In this document: piece after piece, positions 18,410 through 26,540 of the stretch
Layout of the letters: each line of letters opens with the position of its first letter
Position numbering within the stretch: the first letter of the stretch is position 1
Source: DAIOEK01 sp964648485
GTDB lineage: Bacteria; Chloroflexota; Anaerolineae; Anaerolineales; Anaerolineaceae
Direction: 5' to 3'
Length of the DNA: 64,000 bases
NCBI GenBank assembly: GCA_964648485.1
Contig: CAZYOF010000009.1
Coordinates: 1 to 64,000, forward strand
Made by a program: the position numbers and the translations under genes
The notes under the pieces: model-generated
Told to the model about the DNA's origin: nothing
Seen by the model: the letters and a program-made list of their open reading frames with translations, nothing else
The model's database searches: none

Positions 18410-18748
18410 TCAATGTGGAAAAAGAAATTCCCCCACTAGTAGAAAGAGAACAAAAACGCCCGGTAAGATCGTCAGCCAGACAACCCATGACCGCTCTCCC
18501 CTGCGGATGATGGCAGCCAGGCCAGACATCCCGGCAGCCAGACCGCATGCGAGCATGAGGATGCCATAGATGGGCAGAATCGCCTGCCGCCAGGGTTCAT
18601 CACCCGGAAGGCGCATAAAGATGGTAGCGTTAATGATATTGGTTAAGCCGAAGATAAATGCCAGCGCCACCGCCCACCATCCCAGCTTGGTAGATGGCAG
18701 GGCAAAGAACCTGTTTTTACTGAATGGTTTTTCTTCTTTCTTTTTCAT
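18410..18748 (-). CDS. Hypothetical small membrane protein
   Basis: A 112-residue protein with a charged N-terminus (MKKKEEKPFSKNR) and three predicted membrane helices, the last two rich in Gly/Ala and Val/Leu. ATG 18748 is preceded by AAGGG at good spacing; an ATG two codons earlier is the alternative. No recognisable family. It lies about 125 bases downstream of the winged-helix regulator on the same strand and might belong to the same unit. Confidence 0.65.
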   Translation of the reverse strand: MKKKEEKPFSKNRFFALPSTKLGWWAVALAFIFGLTNIINATIFMRLPGDEPWRQAILPIYGILMLACGLAAGMSGLAAIIRRGERSWVVWLTILPGVFVLFLLVGEFLFPH

Positions 18749-18872
18749 GTGCATCCCTTGCCAACATCATAGCACAAAAGCACCCGCTAATCATCAGGCA
18801 TACTTCGCCGAGTGGATCAGGAACCAGATATCGCACTATCTCAATTCTTGTAACCGGTGGTTGATTCAATTC

Positions 18873-19190
18873 TTATGGCTGCTTATTCATATGCCGGGCA
18901 AAAGCCAGATACTGTTTACGGTAGGCTTCAAATGCGCGCAAGCCTTCTTTGGTGAGCGAGCAGCTGGTGTTGGGATACCTGCCCTTGAAACTTTTGGCAA
19001 TAGAAATATAGCCACCTTCTTCCAGCTTGGTGAGATGCGCCGAGAGGTTGCCCTTGCTTAACCCGGTGGCATTCAGCAGGTAGGTGAAATCGGCGCTCTC
19101 GCAGGCAGACAGAACCGCCACAATGGCGAGGCGCGAAGGTTCGTGGATCAACCGATCCAGGTTGGCCAGGTCTTTGATCTCATCACCCAT
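18873..19190 (-). CDS. Winged-helix transcriptional regulator (ArsR/MarR-like, HTH_34 type)
   Basis: A 105-residue DNA-binding protein. The sequence LIHEPSRLAIVAVLSACESADFTYLLNATGLSKGNLSAHLTKLEEGGYISI shows the compact winged-helix core, and the tail is helical. Regulators of this class often sit beside a membrane protein and repress their own operon. Its ATG, preceded by a GGGGAG site, overlaps the end of the upstream membrane-protein gene by 8 bases. The operon promoter contains a perfect 12-base palindrome between its -35 and -10 boxes, a good candidate operator for this protein (inference). Confidence 0.9.
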   Translation of the reverse strand: MGDEIKDLANLDRLIHEPSRLAIVAVLSACESADFTYLLNATGLSKGNLSAHLTKLEEGGYISIAKSFKGRYPNTSCSLTKEGLRAFEAYRKQYLAFARHMNKQP

Positions 19191-19857
19191 TTTGCTCTCC
19201 CCTCTTTTCAGAGATCAGCGTAAACAGCGTAACCAGACCGCTCGATAGAAGGATGCAGAACCAGATCGCGCCGATGAGCAGCACCGTCTGCCCGAAATCG
19301 AGCGGGAGAAGCAGAGCGATGATCGATAGCAGTCCGCCCGCCAGACCGACATACAAATAACGGGTCAGACCAATCTGCATTCCCACCGCAGCCAGGGTAT
19401 AGCCAAAACTCCACCCTGTGGCGACCCAGATCATTTTCAGAATAATACTTTCCGGAACCCAACCCAATACCCACATCCCCGCCGCGACGCCGATGGCAAC
19501 CAGGAAGATTAGCGTACTGATCAGGTTAACTTTGCGGGGAACCACCCAGCGGGAGGGTTTCACCGTGCCGCTTTCACGCCAGAGCCAGCGCTGGCGAACG
19601 ATCTTCATGACCCACAGCATGCCCCACACCACCAGGATGGTGATAACAATCGGTGCCATGCCGAGCAGGGTAGCCCATTTGCCATACTGGATGGATGCTT
19701 TGATGATAATGGTCATCCAGTACGGCTGGAGGGCGAGCCAGGCGCCCAAACTGGCGAGACCAATGAGCAGGGCAAACTGAACATCGCGCAATCCGTCGGC
19801 AAATTCGTAGCGGCGGGTTTTTTGAATCAGGTGATCGATATGGGTGTTTGTAGTCAT
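19183..19857 (-). CDS. Multi-pass membrane protein co-encoded with winged-helix regulator
   Basis: A 224-residue protein with about five to six membrane segments and an N-terminal soluble stretch (MTTNTHIDHLIQKTRRYEFADGLRD). The family is not recognised, but membrane proteins followed by an overlapping HTH_34 regulator are a recurrent bacterial arrangement. The ATG at 19857 has GGAGG six bases upstream; the longer frame from 19896 lies inside the promoter and is rejected. It shares a transcript with the regulator gene (8-base overlap). Confidence 0.78.
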   Translation of the reverse strand: MTTNTHIDHLIQKTRRYEFADGLRDVQFALLIGLASLGAWLALQPYWMTIIIKASIQYGKWATLLGMAPIVITILVVWGMLWVMKIVRQRWLWRESGTVKPSRWVVPRKVNLISTLIFLVAIGVAAGMWVLGWVPESIILKMIWVATGWSFGYTLAAVGMQIGLTRYLYVGLAGGLLSIIALLLPLDFGQTVLLIGAIWFCILLSSGLVTLFTLISEKRGEQNG

Positions 19858-19886
19858 GGTATTCCTCCGTTTAATTTCACGGTTAC

Positions 19887-19915
19887 AGAATACCATTAAT
19901 GGTTTATATTGTCAA
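19887..19915 (-). promoter_or_regulatory. Promoter with palindromic operator in the spacer
   Basis: On the minus strand, TTGACA (19915-19910) and TATTCT (19892-19887) are 17 bases apart, a near-consensus sigma-70 promoter for the membrane-protein/regulator operon. The spacer holds the perfect palindrome ACCATTAATGGT at 19892-19903, and a second short palindrome AACTAGTT lies at 19914-19921. Binding of a repressor there would block RNA polymerase; the co-encoded winged-helix protein is the obvious candidate. Confidence 0.7.
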
Positions 19916-19936
19916 CTAGTTTATATACATAACTAT

Positions 19937-20650
19937 TCAGAGGATATCGATATTTGGAAACTTCGGTGGCTGGGTTTGCTGCACCAGCTTTTCCTTGCCG
20001 GGTAGAAGGTAGAAGATTACCAGCAGCAAAACTACCGTCACCGGCTGGTAGGCATTCTTGAAGAGTATCCATGCCCCGAGCGAAAGGAAAGGAATCGCCA
20101 GGGTGAGGATGTGGATACGCAGCATCTCCGCCTTGAAAGGCATGAACACCTGCTTCCAAATTTCATGATTGAGGAACACACCCGCGTTCGCGATGAGCGT
20201 ACCCACCGCCATCGGCCAGAACATGCGTAGCAATTCCGCCAGCGGGGTGAAGAAATCCGAATTAATGAAGCCATCCGGTCCGAACAGGTCATCCGGCGGC
20301 ATGGAAGCGAATACCGAGAGAAAGACACCGTAGAAACCGAATAAAAAGGTATAGACCCGAAAGGCAATATACGCTCCCAGCAGCACCAGCGGGATCAGGA
20401 TAAGCAGGAATACACCGGGGGTGAGGGTGCTGAGGAAGGGCAGCCGCCTCTCAAAGAGCGGCTTATCCTCCCGGGCGGTGAACAGGACGTGCAGCGCCCA
20501 CGAGACGATGCTCGCGTATGAGAAGACCAGCCCTGCCAGCCAGGTGCTCCAGGCAAATTCGGGCACCGTCCATTTTTCACTGACGGCAAAGAACACCGAG
20601 AGAGCCAATCCGACCAACGCCGCGGGGTTAAGTAACCTCTTCACATCCAT
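19937..20650 (-). CDS. Multi-pass membrane protein of unknown function
   Basis: A 237-residue protein with about six hydrophobic segments and a Gly/Pro/Asp-rich loop (SMPPDDLFGPDGFINSDFF) between helices. The pattern WPMAVGTLIANAGVFLNHEIW recalls DUF6498-type membrane proteins, but I am not certain. A GGAGAG site precedes the ATG, and TATAAT on the minus strand at 20677-20672 may be its -10 box. No partner gene is linked; the next operon downstream has its own promoter. Confidence 0.68.
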   Translation of the reverse strand: MDVKRLLNPAALVGLALSVFFAVSEKWTVPEFAWSTWLAGLVFSYASIVSWALHVLFTAREDKPLFERRLPFLSTLTPGVFLLILIPLVLLGAYIAFRVYTFLFGFYGVFLSVFASMPPDDLFGPDGFINSDFFTPLAELLRMFWPMAVGTLIANAGVFLNHEIWKQVFMPFKAEMLRIHILTLAIPFLSLGAWILFKNAYQPVTVVLLLVIFYLLPGKEKLVQQTQPPKFPNIDIL

Positions 20651-20836
20651 GCTTCACTCTCCGTTTTGATGATTATAGTGGCGGGAATGTAAATATACCC
20701 ATCTAATTTTCATTAAGAATTCCTGCGTTTCCCATCCAAAACGAATTACACCAAACCTCATACAGCAGCCATTTAGAATCCCTTAATAAACAGATAATTA
20801 TTATGTTATTTAGCATATTAATAATGAGGTGCAAAT

Positions 20837-22888
20837 ATGAAGATACGCAACCTGTTATTTCCGCTTTTAATCTTCACCCTCGTCAGTACCGCCTGCGGAT
20901 TGCCCGTCTCCCTCAAAAAAGATTCCCCGCCACCCCCGCAAAATGAAATCTCCGAAGCTCCTCCTGCACCGGGTTCTCCTGCCCCGCAAAAGCCCGCTTC
21001 ACCCGGCGCTCTCACCGATCGTGACGGTGGTTTCAGCGCGGAGGTTACCTCTCCCATTTCCGTCGATCTCACATGGGAGGATCTCAGCGCAGATGCCTAC
21101 CGGATCGAGATCAGCATTGCTGGCAGCGACTTCGTCCCCTTCCTCGAACTGGCAGGGGATGTTACCAGCTATGAAGACTTCCCCGCCCTGGCTGACCGCA
21201 TTCTGAGCTACCGCCTGACACCTGTGTCCAATAATAAAGATGGTATCCCGCTGGAGGTGAGTGTACAGACACCACCTCAGGAACCCAATCCGCTCACGGT
21301 GGAAATCGACACAGATATCACAACCCCCGACATTGAAAATATGGATTTCTCTAACTTCAACCCCGAATCCTTCGACCCTGAGAACTTTGACCCCAGTATG
21401 CTGGAAAGTATGGGGTTAATGCCCACATTGATCACAGCTTCAGAAGAGATCGGTCCCGCTGGCGGTTCGCTGAGCGTCACAGGAACAAATGGTGCCCAAT
21501 ACACCTACACCATCCCACCCGGCGCGCTGGATGACACCATTGTTTTCACGCTAAAACCCGTGGCAAGTATGCAAGGCGCTCCACTCACCGGTGGTTTACT
21601 TGGCGCAGTCCTCATCGAACCAGTCGGATTGGAACTGGATGAACCGGCAGTGCTCACCGTCACCCCGCCACCGGGCACCACCATCGCCGAAGGAGAGGTG
21701 CTTTCTACATTTGATTTCTACCCGGATGGTAGCGAGTTTTACTTCACCGGGGTTTATGATCAAAACGACATGGCTGCCATGACGGGCAGGGCTAAACTGG
21801 CAGCGCTCATCCCGCCAGCGGATGACTGGGTAATGCAACCCTGGGATACCCAGCAAACCCACACCGGTCCCGCCGGCACAGGCAAGACCACCCGCTCTGC
21901 GGTCAAAGACACCGCCGTGAAACATCCCCCCACCGATAAACGTGCCCGGACAAAACAGAATAACGCCGCACAGGATAGTGACCTTACCCCGCTCACCCCT
22001 ACATCATATTTGAATATGAATCTCACCAGTCAATCTTTAAGCGGATGGACGGATACACTCAGCCTGCTGGATGAAATGGAAACCCGCTACACCAACGCCG
22101 CAGATAAACAACAGGCTCTCGATTGGATGCAACCTTCCATCAAAAATGTCATCCTGCAATTTGAAAAAAACTTCAAGCGTAACCTGGAAAACTGTGTTGC
22201 CAAAGATGACTACGACGCATACTATGCCGCGCAATACCTTAAAAACCCCCGCTCGGCGTTTGGTAAGATCATCGCAAAACACTACAAAGATACTTATGGT
22301 TCTGCAACGATTGACGATGTGCTTAAGAAAGCTTCCCGATGCAAACTGCGCCTGATGGTCGAATCTACCGTCACACTCACCGGACCAGGTACAAATATTG
22401 TTCTTTCTATCACTTCTGAGGTGCCGCTCAAAATCCGTTACGACGCCAACACATTCAGCACATATTACACCGGTAGTGGCAAGATAGTTTATGATCAAAA
22501 CACCATTCAGGCAGATAAATGTAGAGGCTCATACACGGGGCAGGATAAAAGCCGTTTTGTGGTTAATGTATTGCGGCCGTTATTTGGAGCATCTTCAACC
22601 CAGTTGAGCGGTTTCGATCTGGATGATTATTCCACCCCGGGTGTATCCGACACCATCCGCATCCAGTGTCCGAAATACAAGGCGCAAACGCCCATCCCGC
22701 CCGGTACAGATATGTGGGGAGCGTATTTCTGGCTTTCCCGCTTCGAAAACCCGCGCATCACCGGCTTCGAGGTGAACACCCAGGCCCCGGGTGGTGATTT
22801 AGCCAAAGTATCACCACTTAATACCCGAAAAATTGGAGAAGGCAACCTGGAGGTAAAGACTACCTTCAGAGTTAAAATAGACCAGTAA
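20837..22888 (+). CDS. Large lipoprotein with FN3-like and ZU5-like domains
   Basis: A 683-residue lipoprotein with lipobox LVSTACG, then a Pro-rich linker. A fibronectin-like stretch lies near residues 60-140 (VDLTWEDLSADAYRIEIS) and an Asn/Phe/Asp repeat near 170-190. A ZU5-like domain follows near 195-290 (EEIGPAGGSLSVTGTNGAQY through GLELDEPAVLTVTPP). The C-terminal 300 residues are globular, with several Cys and no recognised family. The start has GAGGTG five bases before the ATG. A strong hairpin terminator lies eight bases after the stop, so it is a single-gene unit. Probably displayed on the outer face of the membrane; function unknown. Confidence 0.82.
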   Translation: MKIRNLLFPLLIFTLVSTACGLPVSLKKDSPPPPQNEISEAPPAPGSPAPQKPASPGALTDRDGGFSAEVTSPISVDLTWEDLSADAYRIEISIAGSDFVPFLELAGDVTSYEDFPALADRILSYRLTPVSNNKDGIPLEVSVQTPPQEPNPLTVEIDTDITTPDIENMDFSNFNPESFDPENFDPSMLESMGLMPTLITASEEIGPAGGSLSVTGTNGAQYTYTIPPGALDDTIVFTLKPVASMQGAPLTGGLLGAVLIEPVGLELDEPAVLTVTPPPGTTIAEGEVLSTFDFYPDGSEFYFTGVYDQNDMAAMTGRAKLAALIPPADDWVMQPWDTQQTHTGPAGTGKTTRSAVKDTAVKHPPTDKRARTKQNNAAQDSDLTPLTPTSYLNMNLTSQSLSGWTDTLSLLDEMETRYTNAADKQQALDWMQPSIKNVILQFEKNFKRNLENCVAKDDYDAYYAAQYLKNPRSAFGKIIAKHYKDTYGSATIDDVLKKASRCKLRLMVESTVTLTGPGTNIVLSITSEVPLKIRYDANTFSTYYTGSGKIVYDQNTIQADKCRGSYTGQDKSRFVVNVLRPLFGASSTQLSGFDLDDYSTPGVSDTIRIQCPKYKAQTPIPPGTDMWGAYFWLSRFENPRITGFEVNTQAPGGDLAKVSPLNTRKIGEGNLEVKTTFRVKIDQ

Positions 22889-22896
22889 ATGTTTTG

Positions 22897-22928
22897 ATCA
22901 AGTCCGGAAAAAACCGGACTTGATTTTT
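22897..22928 (+). terminator. Rho-independent terminator
   Basis: ATCAAGTCCGG and CCGGACTTGAT form a perfect 11-base-pair stem around a six-A loop, followed by a T run. It directly follows the ZU5-like lipoprotein gene. Confidence 0.9.
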
Positions 22929-23157
22929 GTCTGCAATCTCAAGCCAATGCATATTCGATGAAACGAGAATCACCTGACAATAAATTCAAAATCAAACGCT
23001 CCAACGCCCCCGGTCATTTAATGGTTCAAAAAGTATGCATTCCATTTTCCGCACGCAAACGGCTAGCAGAAACAAATCTACAATTTTTCCTTTGCTAAAA
23101 CAAGCAGGTTCGCGCGATATAAATAAGCAAAGAAATGTACAGATATTAAAAAACCTA

Positions 23158-23186
23158 TTGTATATACAAATATTTTTTTGTAAAAT
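23158..23186 (+). promoter_or_regulatory. Putative sigma-70 promoter
   Basis: TTGTAT (23158-23163) and TAAAAT (23181-23186) are separated by 17 bases in an AT-rich stretch upstream of the 67-residue gene. The leader to that start codon would be about 120 bases. The remainder of the gap from 22929 shows no other feature. Confidence 0.5.
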
Positions 23187-23311
23187 GTTTTTACTTTTTT
23201 GGCAATCCAGCCATTATTTTATTGTTGCAGCAAACACCTTCACACAGATATATTCGATTATTCCAGGTTTGCTTACATTAGAGAAGATACTTACCGGTGA
23301 GGAGATGAGAA

Positions 23312-23515
23312 ATGAAAGCAAACAAAACAACAAAAGAAGTGAAAGAGCACACCTCTTCGAATTTCAATTATTATCAAGATCTTGACTCTCGAATAGAAGG
23401 CCTGATGGAAGAACTTCGCGGGATCCGCGCCGTAGCCATGCAACACGACGACTCTACGGAAATGAGTGAAACCAACAACAGTGAAAACCAAAAACAAAAA
23501 CCGGCAAACACTTAA
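23312..23515 (+). CDS. Small hydrophilic protein, unknown
   Basis: A 67-residue, highly charged protein with a central helical segment (DLDSRIEGLMEELRGIRAVAMQ) and Asn/Lys/Thr-rich ends. GAGGAG lies seven bases before the ATG and a plausible promoter lies further upstream, which supports it as a real gene. No family is recognised. It converges with the CPBP protease gene. Confidence 0.55.
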   Translation: MKANKTTKEVKEHTSSNFNYYQDLDSRIEGLMEELRGIRAVAMQHDDSTEMSETNNSENQKQKPANT

Positions 23516-23561
23516 TCTCTAATAGATTTGAGAGTTTTTGCAACTGTCCTAAATAATTTTT

Positions 23562-24467
23562 TTAGCTGACCAGCGAAACAGAGAGAAAGAAAAAGATCGC
23601 CACATCACTGAGAAAGTGGATCCACCACGCCCAGAACAAGCCGCGCGTCTCCACAACCGCCTTACCCAGAATCCAACCCATGAACACCGAAGCGATCCCA
23701 CCCGGTATTCCCCCGGGAGTGCCAAAGTAATGTGCAATGCCAAAGAAGTACGCCGCCATCCACAGCGCCTGGCGGCTGCCGGCCACCGCTTCCAACGTAG
23801 TCAGCATCGGAACGCGGTAAGTCACCTCTTCATTGAATGCATTTAGCGCTGCGTAAAACAAAATCGAAGGCAAAATCGGCAACACCCGCCGCAGCGCTTC
23901 TCCATCCGGACGGCCGCCGAGATACAACAGGATCGCCAGCGCTGCCGCGATGTAAAATCCCCACTGCAGCCCGAACGCCGCCCATGGTACAGGTTTGAGA
24001 AAGCCAAGCGGCTTTACCGGTTCGATCGGCGCGCGGAGATCACCGCAAGCGAGGAACATCTTTCGCCGTTTGTACCCCAGCAAAAAGAGAAACCCGATCA
24101 TCACCAGTGACAAGACCAGCTTGCCGGTCTGCTCTGCCTGCATCCGCGTATCGAAGGCTGAACCGCCGAAAAGCTTTTGCAGCGCGGGGATGGTGAAATC
24201 GAATTGCAGACGCAGTTCGCTCAACCCGAAGAAAGCCAGCATCGCCAGGAAGAAGTTGCGCAACCCACGCAGCGGAGCCCACACGAAAGCCGTCACCGCC
24301 AGCAGGGCAAGGAGGGCGATTTTGAACGGAAGCAAAACCCCCGGAGAGATATGGAACACCTCGATGCAGAGGATGTCTGGTAGCACGCTCACCAGGGCGG
24401 TTACACCCCAGGCGAACAGGGTCAGGCGCTGGTCACTTTTTGCAATCGGATACGGGTTGGATGTCAT
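23562..24467 (-). CDS. CPBP family intramembrane metalloprotease
   Basis: A 301-residue membrane protein with about eight helices. The canonical CPBP/Abi motifs are present in order: FNEEVTYRVPML (EExxxR), FFGIAHYFGTPGG (FxxxH) and WWIHFLSDVAIFF (HxxxN/D). Such proteases cleave membrane substrates, process peptides or confer bacteriocin immunity; no target can be named. GGGAG lies seven bases before the ATG. It is preceded on this strand by a degraded nuclease-gene fragment. Confidence 0.9.
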   Translation of the reverse strand: MTSNPYPIAKSDQRLTLFAWGVTALVSVLPDILCIEVFHISPGVLLPFKIALLALLAVTAFVWAPLRGLRNFFLAMLAFFGLSELRLQFDFTIPALQKLFGGSAFDTRMQAEQTGKLVLSLVMIGFLFLLGYKRRKMFLACGDLRAPIEPVKPLGFLKPVPWAAFGLQWGFYIAAALAILLYLGGRPDGEALRRVLPILPSILFYAALNAFNEEVTYRVPMLTTLEAVAGSRQALWMAAYFFGIAHYFGTPGGIPGGIASVFMGWILGKAVVETRGLFWAWWIHFLSDVAIFFFLSVSLVS

Positions 24468-24611
24468 GCTGCTGCTCCCGGATGGAGGAGATATATTTAA
24501 TCAGGCTTCTGCCAGTGGAAAACTTCACACCCGTTCAGCCGTCGCCATTCATTATATATGCATACCATACTCGGGTGGATTCTATCTGGGAATTTACCCG
24601 CCCCATCGATC

Positions 24612-24858
24612 AGGATTGGCTGGAAAAAGTCCAGGCAATCATTCAGCCACACATATCTTACACGGATCTACTCTCCCCAACCGCCAATCTCAGGGGATAT
24701 CTCCCACAGATAATCCCCAAACAGCATCTCAGTGGATACCGCCCGAAATCTTTCTCCCTGTAGGGTGGGTCCTGACCCACCGCATATGTTTACCCACACA
24801 CCCGTCGCCGTCTCACCCAGATGCTGCAAATCCGGTGAGGTGACACAGCGGAAGGACA
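24612..24858 (-). pseudogene. 3' remnant of a PGN_0703-like nuclease gene, interrupted by a palindromic repeat
   Basis: The minus strand encodes about 60 residues (SFRCVTSPDLQHLGETATGVW, then RFRAVSTEMLFGDYLWEISPEIGGWGE) closely matching the C-terminus of the nuclease encoded at 26541-27563. The Tyr codon after GGWGE is TAG here, while similarity to the tail (IRVRYVW against IQQRYRW) continues past it. A palindromic repeat (24760-24783) replaces part of the sequence between the two matching blocks. The N-terminal 80% of the gene is missing. No other gene was recognised between 24468 and 25015. Confidence 0.8.
24760..24783. repeat. Palindromic dispersed repeat, copy 1
   Basis: A 24-base element with the near-palindromic core GGTGGGTCCTGACCCACC. 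An identical copy lies at 35830-35853 in the same orientation. It sits inside the nuclease-gene remnant. It resembles REP-like short palindromes that recur in many bacterial genomes (from general knowledge, not searched). Confidence 0.8.
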
Positions 24859-25015
24859 TTTCATCTCGTTCCGTCTAATATGGTTGACGTAATGAATTTG
24901 TTCTGAAGCAGATTAATTTATTCGGATATGAGAATTTAGCTTCTTCTTGTTTCCCCTCAAATCGTATGTACATTGGGGCATACCTAATCAATGCCCTAAC
25001 CTTGCCTGGAAGAAA

Positions 25016-25909
25016 TTAATTTTCTGAATTTATTTCAAGAAATTCTTTAGCATAATCGCTGTTATCAAATTTCATTGTTGCCATTAGGAAATCAAACCTT
25101 GTCTTTTTTACTGCCCTTTCTTTCTTTAAGAACCCAAACCTTTTTTGATAACATGCCTCACAATAAGGAATTTCAAACTTGATCCAAAACAAAGTGGCCG
25201 CAGATACACTCTGCCCGATTTCTGAACCTGGATCAATGATGTCATATTTAAATGGAACAGCTTCTTTCATGCAGGCTGCGCATCGCTGGGGAAAAACTAA
25301 ATCGGATTTTACATAAAAGGTAAGTTCATTAGATGCACTATTCTTCCCTTCATAAGGAGGAGAAAATTTTATATTCGTCAAAGCACAAATTTCCCTGGGT
25401 AATTTTTCATATATTTTTTGACTTTCAGATTTCCATATATTACTCACTTTCTTCGGGTCATCAAATATTGGACCGGGATGATAAAATGCCTGCTCTTTTC
25501 CATCTTGGAAGATGATTTTAAACCCTCGATAATGCTCCGTCAGTGCACCACTGATGTGTAAAACTGGCACCACAAACAAGCCTGACATGGCAGCCAACGG
25601 GTATTCTGCAACCAACCAGTTATCATTGGAAAGGTCGATTGCCAGAAATCGCAGATTTGTGAGCAAGTACACCCATCCATAAACTGGTAGGGAAGACTGC
25701 TGTTCAAAAAATTTAATGGTTTCATCATCATTCAGGTAAGTTGTCTCGCTGATTGATTTACTTATTAATAGATGCCGCTTGGTGGTTAAAACGGAGATAT
25801 TTCCCCCGCCAAAAATACCAGCCTTCTGGGCATCAATCACTTCTTCTCCTTGCACCAGGTGTGGAAGGATGTTTTCCATAAGCTTATCTGGAATATGCGA
25901 TTTTGTCAT
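25016..25909 (-). CDS. Hypothetical protein with C-terminal two-CxxC zinc site
   Basis: A 297-residue soluble protein. The N-terminal half alternates beta strands (VYLLTNLRFLAIDLS, RGFKIIFQDGKEQAFYH) in a PH-like or GRAM-like manner. The C-terminal half has CAACMKEAVPF and PYCEACYQKR, a likely four-Cys zinc site. The ATG at 25909, with GGTGA five bases upstream, is preferred to the GTG at 25918. No named family recognised. The gene shows AT-rich codon use. It is followed only by the degraded nuclease fragment. Confidence 0.7.
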   Translation of the reverse strand: MTKSHIPDKLMENILPHLVQGEEVIDAQKAGIFGGGNISVLTTKRHLLISKSISETTYLNDDETIKFFEQQSSLPVYGWVYLLTNLRFLAIDLSNDNWLVAEYPLAAMSGLFVVPVLHISGALTEHYRGFKIIFQDGKEQAFYHPGPIFDDPKKVSNIWKSESQKIYEKLPREICALTNIKFSPPYEGKNSASNELTFYVKSDLVFPQRCAACMKEAVPFKYDIIDPGSEIGQSVSAATLFWIKFEIPYCEACYQKRFGFLKKERAVKKTRFDFLMATMKFDNSDYAKEFLEINSEN

Positions 25910-25979
25910 TTCACTCACCTTTCTTATTATTCATTTTGTGAATTATGCTATTACCCCAATGGCAATAAAATCAATCTCT

Positions 25980-26405
25980 TTAATTTATTGGTTTGATGTT
26001 TTTAAATCCTTTAACAAAAAGATTGTGCTTGATGGGATTGCATTCTCCCGTTACGCGAAACCGGGTATTGTTTTCTCCTTGAGAGCAATCTTCACGATCA
26101 CCACACATCAAACCTTTTACTGTCTCTGCAGAAAGTTTTGGATAAATACCAAGCGGCCAGGCAGAATCCGTTTTAGTACGGAGAACAACAGGCACCTTCT
26201 CCCCTGCATCAGCAACATAAAATACGCACATAATTTGTCCATCATCCGCCTGATTGCAAAAATCTATTAAGATATTTCCTTCTACTGAGGCTTTTGAAAT
26301 TTCATCCCCTTGACAAGCCTCATCCAATGGAACAACCTGGGTACAACCAGCCAAAAGCACAACCAGTAACAACAGGAATAAAAGATTGGTGAACATTAGC
26401 CTCAT
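25980..26405 (-). CDS. Small lipoprotein
   Basis: A 141-residue lipoprotein: lipobox VLLAGC near residue 21, then a compact domain with five or six further Cys residues (such as CQGDE, DFCNQADDGQIMCVF, LMCGDREDCSQG), suggesting disulfide bonds after export. GGAGG lies eight bases before the ATG. It is about 70 bases upstream of the two-CxxC protein on the same strand. Family not recognised. Confidence 0.72.
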   Translation of the reverse strand: MRLMFTNLLFLLLLVVLLAGCTQVVPLDEACQGDEISKASVEGNILIDFCNQADDGQIMCVFYVADAGEKVPVVLRTKTDSAWPLGIYPKLSAETVKGLMCGDREDCSQGENNTRFRVTGECNPIKHNLFVKGFKNIKPIN

Positions 26406-26540
26406 ATCATCATCCTCCAGGACAAGATAGAAACAGAGAAGAGCGTATTCACTTGGTTACTTCATCGATGGGGAGCAGAGAAAATTCAACGAACTGATTA
26501 ATTCATATATTACACCCACATGATTCAAACAACAAATATT

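Noticed and set aside
24482..24763. Plus-strand frame with an acidic start (MEEIYLIRLL...)
   Set aside because: It has no ribosome site and overlaps the nuclease-gene remnant on the other strand, which explains the sequence better.
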